Assembly: GCA_019113275.1 (NCBI GenBank)
Contig: DXHS01000058.1
Span: 1-45,448 of the forward strand
Source of the DNA: Candidatus Protoclostridium stercorigallinarum
GTDB lineage: Bacteria; Bacillota; Clostridia; Christensenellales; Pumilibacteraceae
DNA: 45,448 nucleotides
Direction: 5' to 3'
The notes beneath the pieces were generated by a model that had not been told where the DNA came from, did not search any database, and worked only from the letters and a program-made list of their open reading frames with translations. This document shows, piece by piece, positions 1 through 9,148 of the stretch (position 1 is the first letter of the stretch; every line of letters begins with the position of its first letter). The translations under genes were made by a program, and so were the position numbers.

Positions 1-92
1 ACCGAGCAGAAGGGTTGCAGATTGTGTCCTTTCGAATGCGAGGACAAGGGAGCGTACTAAAGCGTACGTGACCGCAGTCCGAGACATGAAGA

Positions 93-113
93 AAGGGCGC
101 AAGATGCGCCCTT
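93..113. terminator. GC-rich hairpin (AAGGGCGC-aagat-GCGCCCTT), possible terminator of a gene outside the window
   Basis: Perfect 8-bp inverted repeat. Confidence 0.45.
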
Positions 114-143
114 ATCCTCGGTTTGGTGCGGCCAGACAGGAGA

Positions 144-227
144 GCGAGTTTACAAAGTAAACTCGCCGACTTCGCGATCGCAGATCGCTCGTCCGCTCGC
201 TAAAAACAGGACATTTAGTCCTGTTTT
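144..227. repeat. Cluster of perfect hairpins: GCGAGTTTAC-aaa-GTAAACTCGC (144-166), GCGATC-gca-GATCGC (174-188), AAAACAGGAC-attta-GTCCTGTTTT (203-227)
   Basis: Three consecutive perfect inverted repeats in 84 nt. Confidence 0.75.
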
Positions 228-249
228 CTTAACGCGTCGCGCCTTCTTA

Positions 250-332
250 AGGTTCAACTCCTGTCGACCGCAACGAAAAAGACACCCACACGGGGTGTCT
301 TTATCGTTGGTGCGGTTGACAGGAGTTGAACC
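250..332. repeat. Large near-perfect palindrome: inverted copy of the tRNA-Leu 3' end plus terminator hairpin
   Basis: Left arm AGGTTCAACTCCTGTCGACCGCAACGAAAAAGACACCC is the near-perfect reverse complement of GGGTGTCTTTATCGTTGGTGCGGTTGACAGGAGTTGAACCT. Confidence 0.85.
281..300 (-). terminator. Rho-independent-like terminator downstream of tRNA-Leu
   Basis: GACACCC-acac-GGGGTGTC hairpin with A/T tracts on both sides. Confidence 0.6.
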
Positions 333-390
333 TGCACGGTCGCCCACAAGATCCTTAGTCTTGCGCGTCTGCCAATTCCGCCACAACCGC
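308..390 (-). tRNA. tRNA-Leu(AAG), CCA encoded
   Basis: Reverse complement GCGGTTGTGGCGGAATTGGCAGACGCGCAAGACTAAGGATCTTG...GCAGGTTCAACTCCTGTCAACCGCACCA; 7-bp acceptor stem, long variable arm, anticodon loop CTAAGGA. Confidence 0.92.
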
Positions 391-422
391 ACATGCCGTT
401 TGCTCTCGCTCACAGCTTTGTT

Positions 423-451
423 ATAATACTACATTTGCCGTCGAATGTCAA
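423..451 (-). promoter_or_regulatory. Sigma-A-like promoter for tRNA-Leu
   Basis: Minus strand TTGACA-17 nt-TATTAT. Confidence 0.6.
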
Positions 452-556
452 CCGTATTTGCGCGATTTGGCAAAAAAATATTGCGGCGCGCCGCGGCTTG
501 CGGAAAAAGACGGATCACCCGAATAATATCCGGCGCATGCGGCAATAATCACGGGT

Positions 557-2062
557 ATGGAGACCTTATCTGTCTGGCAAAAAAGCGACGTTTCGGTCAG
601 GCGCTATCCGCGGCTGACGGGGGATATAAGCGTAGGAGCGCTCGTCATCGGCGGCGGGATAGCCGGTTATCTTGCCGCATACCGCCTTGCCGAAAGCGGA
701 AGAAAGACCGTGCTCATCGAAGGGTACAGATTGTTTTCGGGCACCACCGCCGGCACTACGGCGAAGATAACGTACCACCAGGGGAACATATACCCAAAAC
801 TTGCGAAAAACTACGGCGAACGATTCGCCCGCATGTATTACGATTCGCAATGCGAAGGCATGTCGGATATCCTCTCGCTCGCGACGGAGCACGATATCGA
901 CTGCGGACTGAAGAGCGTGGATTCGTATGTATATTCATCCGAAAACAGCGAAGAGACGCAGAAGTTATACGGTACTATGTCTGACATAGGTGCGAAAACC
1001 GCGCTCGTGCGTGCCGAAACGCCGGCGGGCAGCGTGCTTGCCGTGCGCGCCGAGGGGCAATATATATTCCATCCGCTGCGCTTTCTGCGTTCTCTCCCCG
1101 CGCACTTCGACATTTACGAGAACACCCGCGCCCTGTCCGTCGATACCGAGCGGAAGATCGTCCGTACCGAAGAGGGCAGCGTCCATGCGGACGTTATCGT
1201 CGTGGCGACGCGTTACCCGATCGTAGACTCGCACGGTGCGTATATGTACAAGCTGCGCCCGTCCATGTCGTTCACGATCGCCGTGGAAGGCGCGTCGGCG
1301 GACGCGACGTATCTCGATATCCGTGAAGACGGGCTTTCGGTGCGGCCGTACGACGGCGGCGTGACGGTGGGCGGTTTCGACCGTCGCACGGGCACGGGGG
1401 ACGAACGCGCGTTCCTCGGCTTACGCGCCGCTGCCGCGCACATGTTCGGCTCGCGTCCCGTCGAAACGCAATGGGCGGCGCAGGACTGCGTGTCTTTCGA
1501 TGGCTTGCCGTATGTCGGCAGGTACGCCAAGGGGCTTAAAGACATATACGTCATCACGGGATTCGGCAAGTGGGGGATGGCGAATTCCGCCGTTGCCGCG
1601 CGCCTTATCGCCGATCTCGCGGACGGGCGCGATAACGCGTACGAAAAATTGTTTTCGCCTTTGCGCGGGCGAAAAGGCGTGTTCCTCGGCACTCTGCGCA
1701 ACGTCTTCAGGAGCGCGGCATATCTCATCTCGGGCAACCTGCATTTCCCGCTCAAGACCGCGCGGTCTGTCGCTCCGGGCGAAGGTAAGGTCGTGCGTTT
1801 AAGCGGCAAAAAGCGCGCGGTATACAAAGAGAGCGACGGCAAGCTGTACGCGTTCGACGCCATGTGCCCGCACAAGCATGCCGAGCTGCGCTGGAACTCC
1901 GAGACAAAAACGTGGGACTGTCCCTGCCACGGCTCGCGTTTCGACAGATACGGCAACCTTATCTCCGCGCCCGCGCTGCGCTCGTGCGAGAGCCATTCGT
2001 CGCTTATCGGCGACGGGGAGCGAGCGGCAGGCAAGGAGAAGAAAAAAGACGGGAGCGAATGA
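557..2062 (+). CDS. FAD-dependent oxidoreductase (DAO family) with C-terminal Rieske [2Fe-2S] domain
   Basis: N-terminal GALVIGGGIAGYLAAYRLAESG dinucleotide fold; C-terminal CPHKHAELRWNSETKTWDCPCHGSRFD Rieske motif. Confidence 0.88.
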   Translation: METLSVWQKSDVSVRRYPRLTGDISVGALVIGGGIAGYLAAYRLAESGRKTVLIEGYRLFSGTTAGTTAKITYHQGNIYPKLAKNYGERFARMYYDSQCEGMSDILSLATEHDIDCGLKSVDSYVYSSENSEETQKLYGTMSDIGAKTALVRAETPAGSVLAVRAEGQYIFHPLRFLRSLPAHFDIYENTRALSVDTERKIVRTEEGSVHADVIVVATRYPIVDSHGAYMYKLRPSMSFTIAVEGASADATYLDIREDGLSVRPYDGGVTVGGFDRRTGTGDERAFLGLRAAAAHMFGSRPVETQWAAQDCVSFDGLPYVGRYAKGLKDIYVITGFGKWGMANSAVAARLIADLADGRDNAYEKLFSPLRGRKGVFLGTLRNVFRSAAYLISGNLHFPLKTARSVAPGEGKVVRLSGKKRAVYKESDGKLYAFDAMCPHKHAELRWNSETKTWDCPCHGSRFDRYGNLISAPALRSCESHSSLIGDGERAAGKEKKKDGSE

Positions 2063-2138
2063 TGGGAAATGCCGCTCGAACGCTTGACTTTTTCCGCCGA
2101 TAAGTTTATACCATTTGCGGGGAAAGCAGGAGGCATTC

Positions 2139-3506
2139 GTGGTCAGAGATCTCTCCGAAGGGAATCCCTTCAAATTGCTGTGGCTGTATTCGCTGCCGCT
2201 GATAGGCAGCGTCATATTCCAGCAGATGTACAATATGGCGGATACGGTGATCGCGGGGCGGGCGATAGACGATTTTGCGCTCGCCGCCGTCGGCGCGTCC
2301 TATCCCGTCACCATGATATTCACCGCAGTGGCTCTCGGCTGCAATCTCGGCTGTTCGGTCGTCGTGTCCCGTTTCTTCGGACAGAAGCATTACACCGAAG
2401 TACGCGAGAGCGTTTCGACGATCATAATATCCGTTCTCGTGCTCGGCGCGGTGATGACGGGCATAGGCATCGGCATAGGCTCTCCCGTCATGAAGCTGCT
2501 GCAAACGCCGGAGAGCATAATGGAGGACGCTCTCGCGTACCTCTACATATATATCGGCGGGTTTTTGTTCGTGCTGCTGTACAACGTATGCACGGGCATT
2601 TATACCGCGCTCGGCGATTCGCTCACGCCCTTCTTTTTCCTCGTCGCGTCCAGCCTGGGGAATATAGGGCTCGACCTGCTGTTCGTGCTGGCGTTCGGTA
2701 TGGGAGTAGCGGGGCTCGCGTGGGCGACGTTCATCTGCCAGGGTATCGCGGCTGTGCTTTGCATGCTCGCGCTGCTTTTGCGTATGCGTAAGCTGGGCGG
2801 CGACAGGAAGCCGAGGCTGTTTTCCAAAGCCATACTCGCGCGTATGTGTTCGGTGGCGATCCCGAGCATATTGCAGCAGAGTTTCATCTCGGTGGGCAAC
2901 CTGTTCATACAGGCACTCGTGAACGGTCACGGCGAGCTCGTGCTCGCGGGCTATACCGCGGCGATCAAGCTGAACACCTTTTTCCTCACGACGCTGACCA
3001 CCGTCACAGGAGCGATGTCGTCCTATACCGCGCAGAACCTCGGGGCGCGAAAACCCGAACGGCTGAGGATAGGATTGGGCGCGTGCTGTACGGTATGCGC
3101 GGCGATGGTCGTGCCTTTCACGGTATTCTATCTCGCGTTCCCGCAGGCTGCGCTGCTGCTCTTTACTCAGGACGTGGCGGGAGAGGCGATGACCACGGGC
3201 GTGGAGTTCCTGCGCATGGTGGTTCCGTTCTACGCGGTGGTGTCCCTCAAAATGCTTTGCGACGCGGTCATGCGCGGGTCCGAGCGTATGACGGCGTTCA
3301 TGATAACCACGCTTTTCGATCTCGTCATCCGCGTCGTGCTTTGCTTCGTATTCGATCTCGGCATGGGGATGGGCTCTTCCGGCTTGTGGCTCTCGTGGCC
3401 CATAGGCTGGAGCGCCGCCACCGCGCTGTCCGTCGTACTGTGCCTTTTCGTCGGACCGAGAAATCTTATCGCGATATCCAAAGTTAAGGAGAAAAATATA
3501 AGCTGA
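2139..3506 (+). CDS. MATE family efflux transporter
   Basis: FKLLWLYSLPLIGSVIFQQMYNMADTVIAGR is typical of MATE; ORF opens at 2115 (TTG) but GTG 2139 has an upstream AGGAGG. Confidence 0.9.
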   Translation: MVRDLSEGNPFKLLWLYSLPLIGSVIFQQMYNMADTVIAGRAIDDFALAAVGASYPVTMIFTAVALGCNLGCSVVVSRFFGQKHYTEVRESVSTIIISVLVLGAVMTGIGIGIGSPVMKLLQTPESIMEDALAYLYIYIGGFLFVLLYNVCTGIYTALGDSLTPFFFLVASSLGNIGLDLLFVLAFGMGVAGLAWATFICQGIAAVLCMLALLLRMRKLGGDRKPRLFSKAILARMCSVAIPSILQQSFISVGNLFIQALVNGHGELVLAGYTAAIKLNTFFLTTLTTVTGAMSSYTAQNLGARKPERLRIGLGACCTVCAAMVVPFTVFYLAFPQAALLLFTQDVAGEAMTTGVEFLRMVVPFYAVVSLKMLCDAVMRGSERMTAFMITTLFDLVIRVVLCFVFDLGMGMGSSGLWLSWPIGWSAATALSVVLCLFVGPRNLIAISKVKEKNIS

Positions 3507-3672
3507 CCGCCTGTTCCCGGCAGCGTATTTCCGTCCGATCGCGGCGCGCATGTACGGCAGCCGCGATCTTTGCGTATGTCGAGGCTAAAAATTTTCCGTA
3601 ATAAAGTTTTATCCTTGACTTTTGACATGCGCGTTTGTATAATATTTTAGAAGAAACAAAAGGGATCGTAAG

Positions 3673-4863
3673 ATGAACTACACATTTTCCGAAAGAATGA
3701 AGAACATGAACGGCACCGCCACGCGCGAGATATTCAAGCTGCTCGGCGACCCGTCCATAATAAGTTTTGCGGGCGGCAATCCCGCGATAGAGTGCCTGCC
3801 CACGGAGCGGGTGAAGGAGATCGCGAACGACATCTGCGCTTCTCCCGATTTTCCCCGCGTATTGCAGTACGGGCTCACCGCGGGTTTCCCCGAGTTCCGC
3901 GAACTGCTTTGCAAGTACGTCGAGACGGCGGGCATATATGGCGCGAAGACGGAAAACGTCCTCGTCATAAGCGGCGGTCAGCAGGGTATAGACCTCGCGC
4001 TCAAAGCGTTCATCGATCCCGGCGACGTCATACTCGTCGAGGATCCCACATATCTCGCTTTCCTGCAGCTCGCCAATTCCTACGAAGGCGTGTGCGTGGG
4101 CGTGAAAGCGGACGAGAACGGGCTGGATCTTGCCGACCTCGAGGCGAAGATAAAGAAGCATAAGCCCAAAGTGCTCTATTGCGTGCCGACGTTCTCCAAT
4201 CCCACGGGCAAGACGTATTCGGCTGAGAACCGCAAAGCGATAGCCGAAATGACCGCAAAGTACGGCGTGATCGTTCTCGAGGACGACCCTTACAGCAAAC
4301 TGCGCTTCAAGGGCGAATATCTGCCGGCGATGAAGAGCTACGACGAGGCGGGGAATATAATATTCATCTCATCGTTCTCCAAAATAATCTCGCCGGGCAA
4401 CCGCACGGGCGTGGCGGTGGCGTCGCCCGAGATCATCCGCAAGATGGAGATAGGCAAGCAGGGCACCGACCTTCATACGCCCAATCTTTCACAGATGATA
4501 ACTTACGAGTATCTGCGCCGCGGTTATCTCGAGCCCGACCTCGAAAAAGCCGTGAAGATATACGGCGAAAAGAAAGCCGCGATGAGCGCCGCGATAGCGA
4601 AATACATGCCCGAAGAGTTCGAATGCACGGATCCCGACGGCGGACTGTTCATCTGGGGCAGGTTCCCCGAGAAAATAGACGTGGTGAAGATATTCCCCGA
4701 GGCGATCGCCCGCAAAGTGGCTTACATACAGGGCTGCGTGTTCTTTGCGGACGGCAGCGGCACGAACTATGTACGTCTCAATTATTCGTACGCGAGCCCC
4801 GCGCAGATAGACGAAGGCATCGCCCGCTTAGGCGAACTGTTCAAAGAAAAACTCGCAAAATGA
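3673..4863 (+). CDS. PLP-dependent class I/II aminotransferase (2-aminoadipate transaminase/LysN-like)
   Basis: ISFAGGNPAIECLPTERV, VPTFSNPTGKTYS, SSFSKIISPGNRTGV (PLP Lys). Confidence 0.88.
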   Translation: MNYTFSERMKNMNGTATREIFKLLGDPSIISFAGGNPAIECLPTERVKEIANDICASPDFPRVLQYGLTAGFPEFRELLCKYVETAGIYGAKTENVLVISGGQQGIDLALKAFIDPGDVILVEDPTYLAFLQLANSYEGVCVGVKADENGLDLADLEAKIKKHKPKVLYCVPTFSNPTGKTYSAENRKAIAEMTAKYGVIVLEDDPYSKLRFKGEYLPAMKSYDEAGNIIFISSFSKIISPGNRTGVAVASPEIIRKMEIGKQGTDLHTPNLSQMITYEYLRRGYLEPDLEKAVKIYGEKKAAMSAAIAKYMPEEFECTDPDGGLFIWGRFPEKIDVVKIFPEAIARKVAYIQGCVFFADGSGTNYVRLNYSYASPAQIDEGIARLGELFKEKLAK

Positions 4864-4877
4864 CGACGGAGAGATAA

Positions 4878-6089
4878 ATGACCAACGCACTTGACATACT
4901 CAGAGAAAGAGGATACGTCGGACAGACGGTATACGAAGAGGACCTTTACAAGATCCTCGGCAGCGAGAAGGTCCCGTTTTATGTGGGCTTCGACCCTACG
5001 GCGGACAGCCTTCACATAGGGCACTATATCCCCATAATGGCGATGGCGCACATGCAGAAATGCGGTCACAAGCCCATCGTCCTCGTGGGCGGCGGAACGG
5101 GCATGATCGGCGACCCTTCGGGGCGCAGCGATCTGCGCAGCATGCTCACTAAAGAGCAGGTGGAGCATAACGTCGCCTGCATAAAAAAGCAGATGGAACG
5201 TTTCCTCTCCTTCGAGGGGGAGAACGGCGCGGTCATCGTCAATAACGCCGACTGGCTGCTCGGGCTCAATTACATCGACTTCCTTCGCGACGTCGGCGTG
5301 TACTTCTCCGTCAACAAGATGCTGACGGCGGAGTGCTTCAAGATACGTTACGAAAAGGGTCTTACGTTCCTCGAATTCAACTACATGCTCATGCAGGCGT
5401 ACGACTTCCTCATGCTTTACAAAAAGTTCGGCTGCCTGCTCGAAATGGGTGGCAACGACCAGTGGAGCAATATCCTCGCGGGCGCGGATCTCATCCGCCG
5501 CAAGGAGAGGAAAGACGCTTTCGCGATAACCTGCCCGCTGCTCCTCAATTCGGACGGCACGAAGATGGGCAAGACCGCCAAAGGCGCGTTGTGGCTTTCC
5601 GCCGAGCGCACCACGCCGTACGAGTTCTACCAGTACTTCCGCAACGTCGAGGACATCAAGACGGAAGAGTGCCTGCGTCTGCTCACGTTCGTTCCGCTGG
5701 ACGAGATAAAAGAGCTCACTAAGTACAACGACGAGCGCATGAACGTCGCCAAAGAGCGCCTTGCATACGAGGTCACCAAGCTCGTGCACGGCGAAGAGGC
5801 GGCGGACAAAGCGCGCGCCGAAGCCAAAGCCGCGTTCGGCGGAAATGCCGAGGATATGCCCGCGGTGAAGGCGGCATGGAGCGGCGATACGCCTGTGACG
5901 GATATCCTTGTCGCGGCGGGAGCATGCTCGTCAAAAAGCGAGGCGCGCAGGCTCATCGAGGGCGGCGGCGTGAAGATAGGCGAGAGCAAGGTGGAAGGCG
6001 TTACCGACGTCGTATCCGCTTACTCGGACGCCGACGAGTTCGTGCTGCACAAGGGCAAGAAGTTCCATGTGCGCGTAGTCCGCGGATGA
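4878..6089 (+). CDS. tyrS: Tyrosine--tRNA ligase
   Basis: YVGFDPTADSLHIGHYIPIMAM (HIGH motif), GNDQWSNILAG, KMGKTAKGALWL, C-terminal S4 domain. Confidence 0.97.
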   Translation: MTNALDILRERGYVGQTVYEEDLYKILGSEKVPFYVGFDPTADSLHIGHYIPIMAMAHMQKCGHKPIVLVGGGTGMIGDPSGRSDLRSMLTKEQVEHNVACIKKQMERFLSFEGENGAVIVNNADWLLGLNYIDFLRDVGVYFSVNKMLTAECFKIRYEKGLTFLEFNYMLMQAYDFLMLYKKFGCLLEMGGNDQWSNILAGADLIRRKERKDAFAITCPLLLNSDGTKMGKTAKGALWLSAERTTPYEFYQYFRNVEDIKTEECLRLLTFVPLDEIKELTKYNDERMNVAKERLAYEVTKLVHGEEAADKARAEAKAAFGGNAEDMPAVKAAWSGDTPVTDILVAAGACSSKSEARRLIEGGGVKIGESKVEGVTDVVSAYSDADEFVLHKGKKFHVRVVRG

Positions 6090-6709
6090 CCGACCGCTAC
6101 GTCACTCTCTCCGATTCCTTTGCGGAGATCGTGATACTTCGCTCGCGTTTTCTCGCTTACGTTTATCATGTCGAGAGCGAGGAAGAGTGTGCGGAAAAGC
6201 TTGCGGCGCTGCGGAAAAAATATTACGACGCCACGCACGTCTGCTACGCGTACTGCGCGGATATCGAAGGGCGGACGATACGTTTTTCGGACGACGGCGA
6301 ACCTTCGTCCACGGCGGGCGCGCCCATACTGTCCGTCATAACCAAGGGCGGATGGAGGCAGGTGCTCATCGCGGTGGTGCGCTATTTCGGCGGCACAAAG
6401 CTGGGCGCCGGCGGGCTCGTAAGAGCGTATACGGACGCGGCGGTAAAAGCGGCGGAAGCCGCCGAAGAAACGGAGATGCGGCTTTGCACCGTGTATTACG
6501 CGGAAACGGATTACAATACGTTCGCGCGGCTGAGCGCGGCGGTGCCGCGTATGGGCGGCAGTATGACGAACGTTTGTTACGGCGAGGGCGTATCGTTCGA
6601 GACGGTCTTCCCGAAAGGTGAGGACAGGACGGCGGCGCTCGCGGATCTTACGGGCGGAAAAACGAAATTTATCCAAAGAGGCGACAGATATGAAATTTAT
6701 CGAGCGTAA
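6086..6709 (+). CDS. YigZ/IMPACT family protein
   Basis: SRFLAYVYHVESEEECAEKLAALRKKYYDATHVCYAY...DDGEPSSTAGAPILSVI...VVRYFGGTKLGAGGLVRAY; ATGA overlap with tyrS. Confidence 0.93.
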   Translation: MTDRYVTLSDSFAEIVILRSRFLAYVYHVESEEECAEKLAALRKKYYDATHVCYAYCADIEGRTIRFSDDGEPSSTAGAPILSVITKGGWRQVLIAVVRYFGGTKLGAGGLVRAYTDAAVKAAEAAEETEMRLCTVYYAETDYNTFARLSAAVPRMGGSMTNVCYGEGVSFETVFPKGEDRTAALADLTGGKTKFIQRGDRYEIYRA

Positions 6710-7745
6710 ACAACTCAAAGAAAGACCTTCCGATCTCGTGTTCGGAAAACATTTCACGGACTATATGTTCATGATGCGCTATCACGACGGCGCCTGGGAT
6801 TACGAGAATGCCTGCATCAAGCCGTACGAACCTTTCGTGCTCGATCCTTCCACTTCCGTGTTCCATTACGGTCAGGCGGTATTCGAGGGGCTCAAAGCAT
6901 ACAGGAACGATAAAGGCGAAGTAAGACTTTTCCGTCCCATGGAAAACATGAAGCGCATGAACGAATCCTGCTGGAGATTGTGCATCCCGCAGTTCGACGC
7001 GAAGTTCGTTCACGACGCTCTCGTCGAGCTCGTGAAAACAGAAAAGGATTGGATCCCTACGGCTCCGGGGACGTCGCTGTATATCCGCCCGTTCGTGATA
7101 GCGACGGATGAAACGCTCGGCGTACACTCTTCCAAAAACTACATCATGGCTATCATACTTTCGCCTGTGGGCGCGTATTACGCTCACGGTTTCGATCCCG
7201 TCAGGCTGTATGTGGAAGAGAATTACAAGCGCGCATGCAAGGGCGGCACGGGACATCATAAGGTGGCGGGCAACTACGCCGCGTCCATCCTCGCCGCAGA
7301 CGAAGCGGAGAAAAAGGGCTACGACCAGACGCTGTGGCTGGACGCCGCCGAGAACAAGTATATGGAAGAAGTGGGTTCGATGAACATCTTCTTCGTCATA
7401 AACGGCAAGGTGGTCACGCCCATGCTCGGCGGATCCATACTCCCGGGCATCACGAGAAGGAGCACGATCGAGCTACTCAAAGCGCGCGGCTACGATGTCG
7501 AGGAACGCCTCGTCAGCGTCAAAGAAGTGGTGGACGCGGCGAAAGACGGCACTCTCGACGAGATATTCGGCACGGGTACCGCGGCGGTCGTTTCTCCTGT
7601 CGGCGAGTTCGGCTACGAGGGCAAGGACTACAAAGTAGGCGACGGTAAGCTGGGCAGGATAACAAAGTACGTTTACGACGAGCTTACCGGCATACAGACG
7701 GGCGCTAAACCCGACGAGTTCGGCTGGGTGGAGCGCATAGTATAA
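6690..7745 (+). CDS. ilvE: Branched-chain amino acid aminotransferase
   Basis: VFHYGQAVFEGLKAYR, GTGHHKVAGNYAASI, EVGSMNIFFV, GSILPGITRRSTIELL. Confidence 0.93.
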   Translation: MKFIERKQLKERPSDLVFGKHFTDYMFMMRYHDGAWDYENACIKPYEPFVLDPSTSVFHYGQAVFEGLKAYRNDKGEVRLFRPMENMKRMNESCWRLCIPQFDAKFVHDALVELVKTEKDWIPTAPGTSLYIRPFVIATDETLGVHSSKNYIMAIILSPVGAYYAHGFDPVRLYVEENYKRACKGGTGHHKVAGNYAASILAADEAEKKGYDQTLWLDAAENKYMEEVGSMNIFFVINGKVVTPMLGGSILPGITRRSTIELLKARGYDVEERLVSVKEVVDAAKDGTLDEIFGTGTAAVVSPVGEFGYEGKDYKVGDGKLGRITKYVYDELTGIQTGAKPDEFGWVERIV

Positions 7746-7758
7746 ACAAAGGAGTTAT

Positions 7759-9030
7759 ATGAAAAAAGATACCGAATGCGTGCGAGCGGGTTACGAACCG
7801 GGTAACGGCGAGCCGCGTCAGATACCTATCGTGCAGTCGACCACTTTCCGCTATACGACGAGCGAAGAGATGGGCGCGCTGTTCGATCTCGAAAAAGCGG
7901 GTTATTTCTATACCCGTCTGCAAAATCCCACCAACGACAACGTTGCCGCCCGCATAACCGCTCTCGAAGGCGGCGTGGCGGGCATGCTGACGAGCTCGGG
8001 GCAGGCTGCGAACTTCTTTGCGGTGTTCAATATCTGCGAAGCGGGCGATCATTTCGTAGCGTCGTCCACGATATACGGCGGGACGTTCAACCTCTTCGGC
8101 GTGACGATGAAAAAGATGGGCGTCGAATGCACTTTTGTCGATCAGGATGCGAGCGAGGAGGAGATCTCCGCCGCGTTCAGACCTAACACCAAGTGCATGT
8201 TCGGCGAGACAGTCTCCAATCCCGGCGTAAAGGTGCTGGATATAGAGAAGTTCGCTAAGATCGCACATGCTCACGGCGTGCCGCTCATCGTGGACAATAC
8301 GTTCCCGACGCCCGTGAACTGCCGTCCGTTCGAGTGGGGCGCGGATATCGTGACCCATTCCACTACCAAGTATATGGACGGTCACGGAGTGGCTGTCGGC
8401 GGGGCGATAGTGGACAGCGGTAACTTCGACTTCGCCGCTTACGGCGATAAATTCCCGGGACTCAATACTCCCGACGAATCCTATCACGGCATAGTGTACA
8501 CGAGGAAGTTCGGCAAGGCGGGGTATATCACCAAAGCCACTTCGCAGCTCATGCGCGACCTCGGCTCCATACAGTCGCCGCAGAACGCGTTCTATCTCGG
8601 TCTCGGGCTGGAATCTCTCCACCTGCGTATGCCGCGCCATTGCGCGAACGCTCAGCGCATAGCGGAGTTTTTGGAGGCGCATCCCGCGGTGGAATGGGTA
8701 TCCTATCCGGGATTGAAGAGCAATAAGTACTACGAGCTCGGTAAAAAATACTGCCCGAACGGCACCTGCGGCGTGCTTTGCTTCGGACTCAAAGGCGGTC
8801 GCGCGGCTGCCGAGAAATTCATGGACGGCTTAAAACTCGTTCGTATATACACGCATGTCGCCGATTCGCAGTCGTGCATGCTCCATCCGGCGAGCCACAC
8901 TCATCGTCAGCTCACCGACGAGCAGCTCGCCGCCGCGGGTATCGATCCGTCGCTTATACGTTTCTCGTTAGGAATCGAGGACGCGGACGATATAATCGCC
9001 GATATAACTCAGGCGCTTGAAAGCAAATAA
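7759..9030 (+). CDS. metY: O-acetylhomoserine aminocarboxypropyltransferase/sulfhydrylase (Cys/Met metabolism PLP enzyme)
   Basis: IPIVQSTTFRYTTSEEM, YTRLQNPTNDNVAARI, THSTTKYMDGHG, HPASHTHRQLTDEQL. Confidence 0.87.
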   Translation: MKKDTECVRAGYEPGNGEPRQIPIVQSTTFRYTTSEEMGALFDLEKAGYFYTRLQNPTNDNVAARITALEGGVAGMLTSSGQAANFFAVFNICEAGDHFVASSTIYGGTFNLFGVTMKKMGVECTFVDQDASEEEISAAFRPNTKCMFGETVSNPGVKVLDIEKFAKIAHAHGVPLIVDNTFPTPVNCRPFEWGADIVTHSTTKYMDGHGVAVGGAIVDSGNFDFAAYGDKFPGLNTPDESYHGIVYTRKFGKAGYITKATSQLMRDLGSIQSPQNAFYLGLGLESLHLRMPRHCANAQRIAEFLEAHPAVEWVSYPGLKSNKYYELGKKYCPNGTCGVLCFGLKGGRAAAEKFMDGLKLVRIYTHVADSQSCMLHPASHTHRQLTDEQLAAAGIDPSLIRFSLGIEDADDIIADITQALESK

Positions 9031-9047
9031 ATCGTAAAAATGACGAT

Positions 9048-9089
9048 AAAGCAAAAAGAGTCAAGGCAAGCCTTGATTCTTTTTGCTTT
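9048..9089. terminator. Intrinsic terminator
   Basis: AAAGCAAAAAGAGTCAAGGC-aa-GCCTTGATTCTTTTTGCTTT, 20-bp arms with one mismatch. Confidence 0.85.
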
Positions 9090-9148
9090 ATTTTACGAAA
9101 AATCGTGTTGCAGTGTTCGGGCGAGCGTGATCGCGGCAGCGTGCGCCG

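Noticed and set aside
1-60. Possible C-terminal end of an ORF (...GCRLCPFECEDKGAY*)
   Set aside because: Too short at the window edge to decide coding status.
150-413. 87-aa minus ORF (RLWRNWQTRKTKDL...)
   Set aside because: Translation of the tRNA-Leu and adjacent palindromic repeats, not a protein.
2106-3551. 481-aa minus ORF
   Set aside because: Antisense to the MATE transporter; Arg/His-rich shadow ORF.
9048-9089. Long inverted repeat considered as regulatory RNA
   Set aside because: Fits a standard intrinsic terminator after metY.
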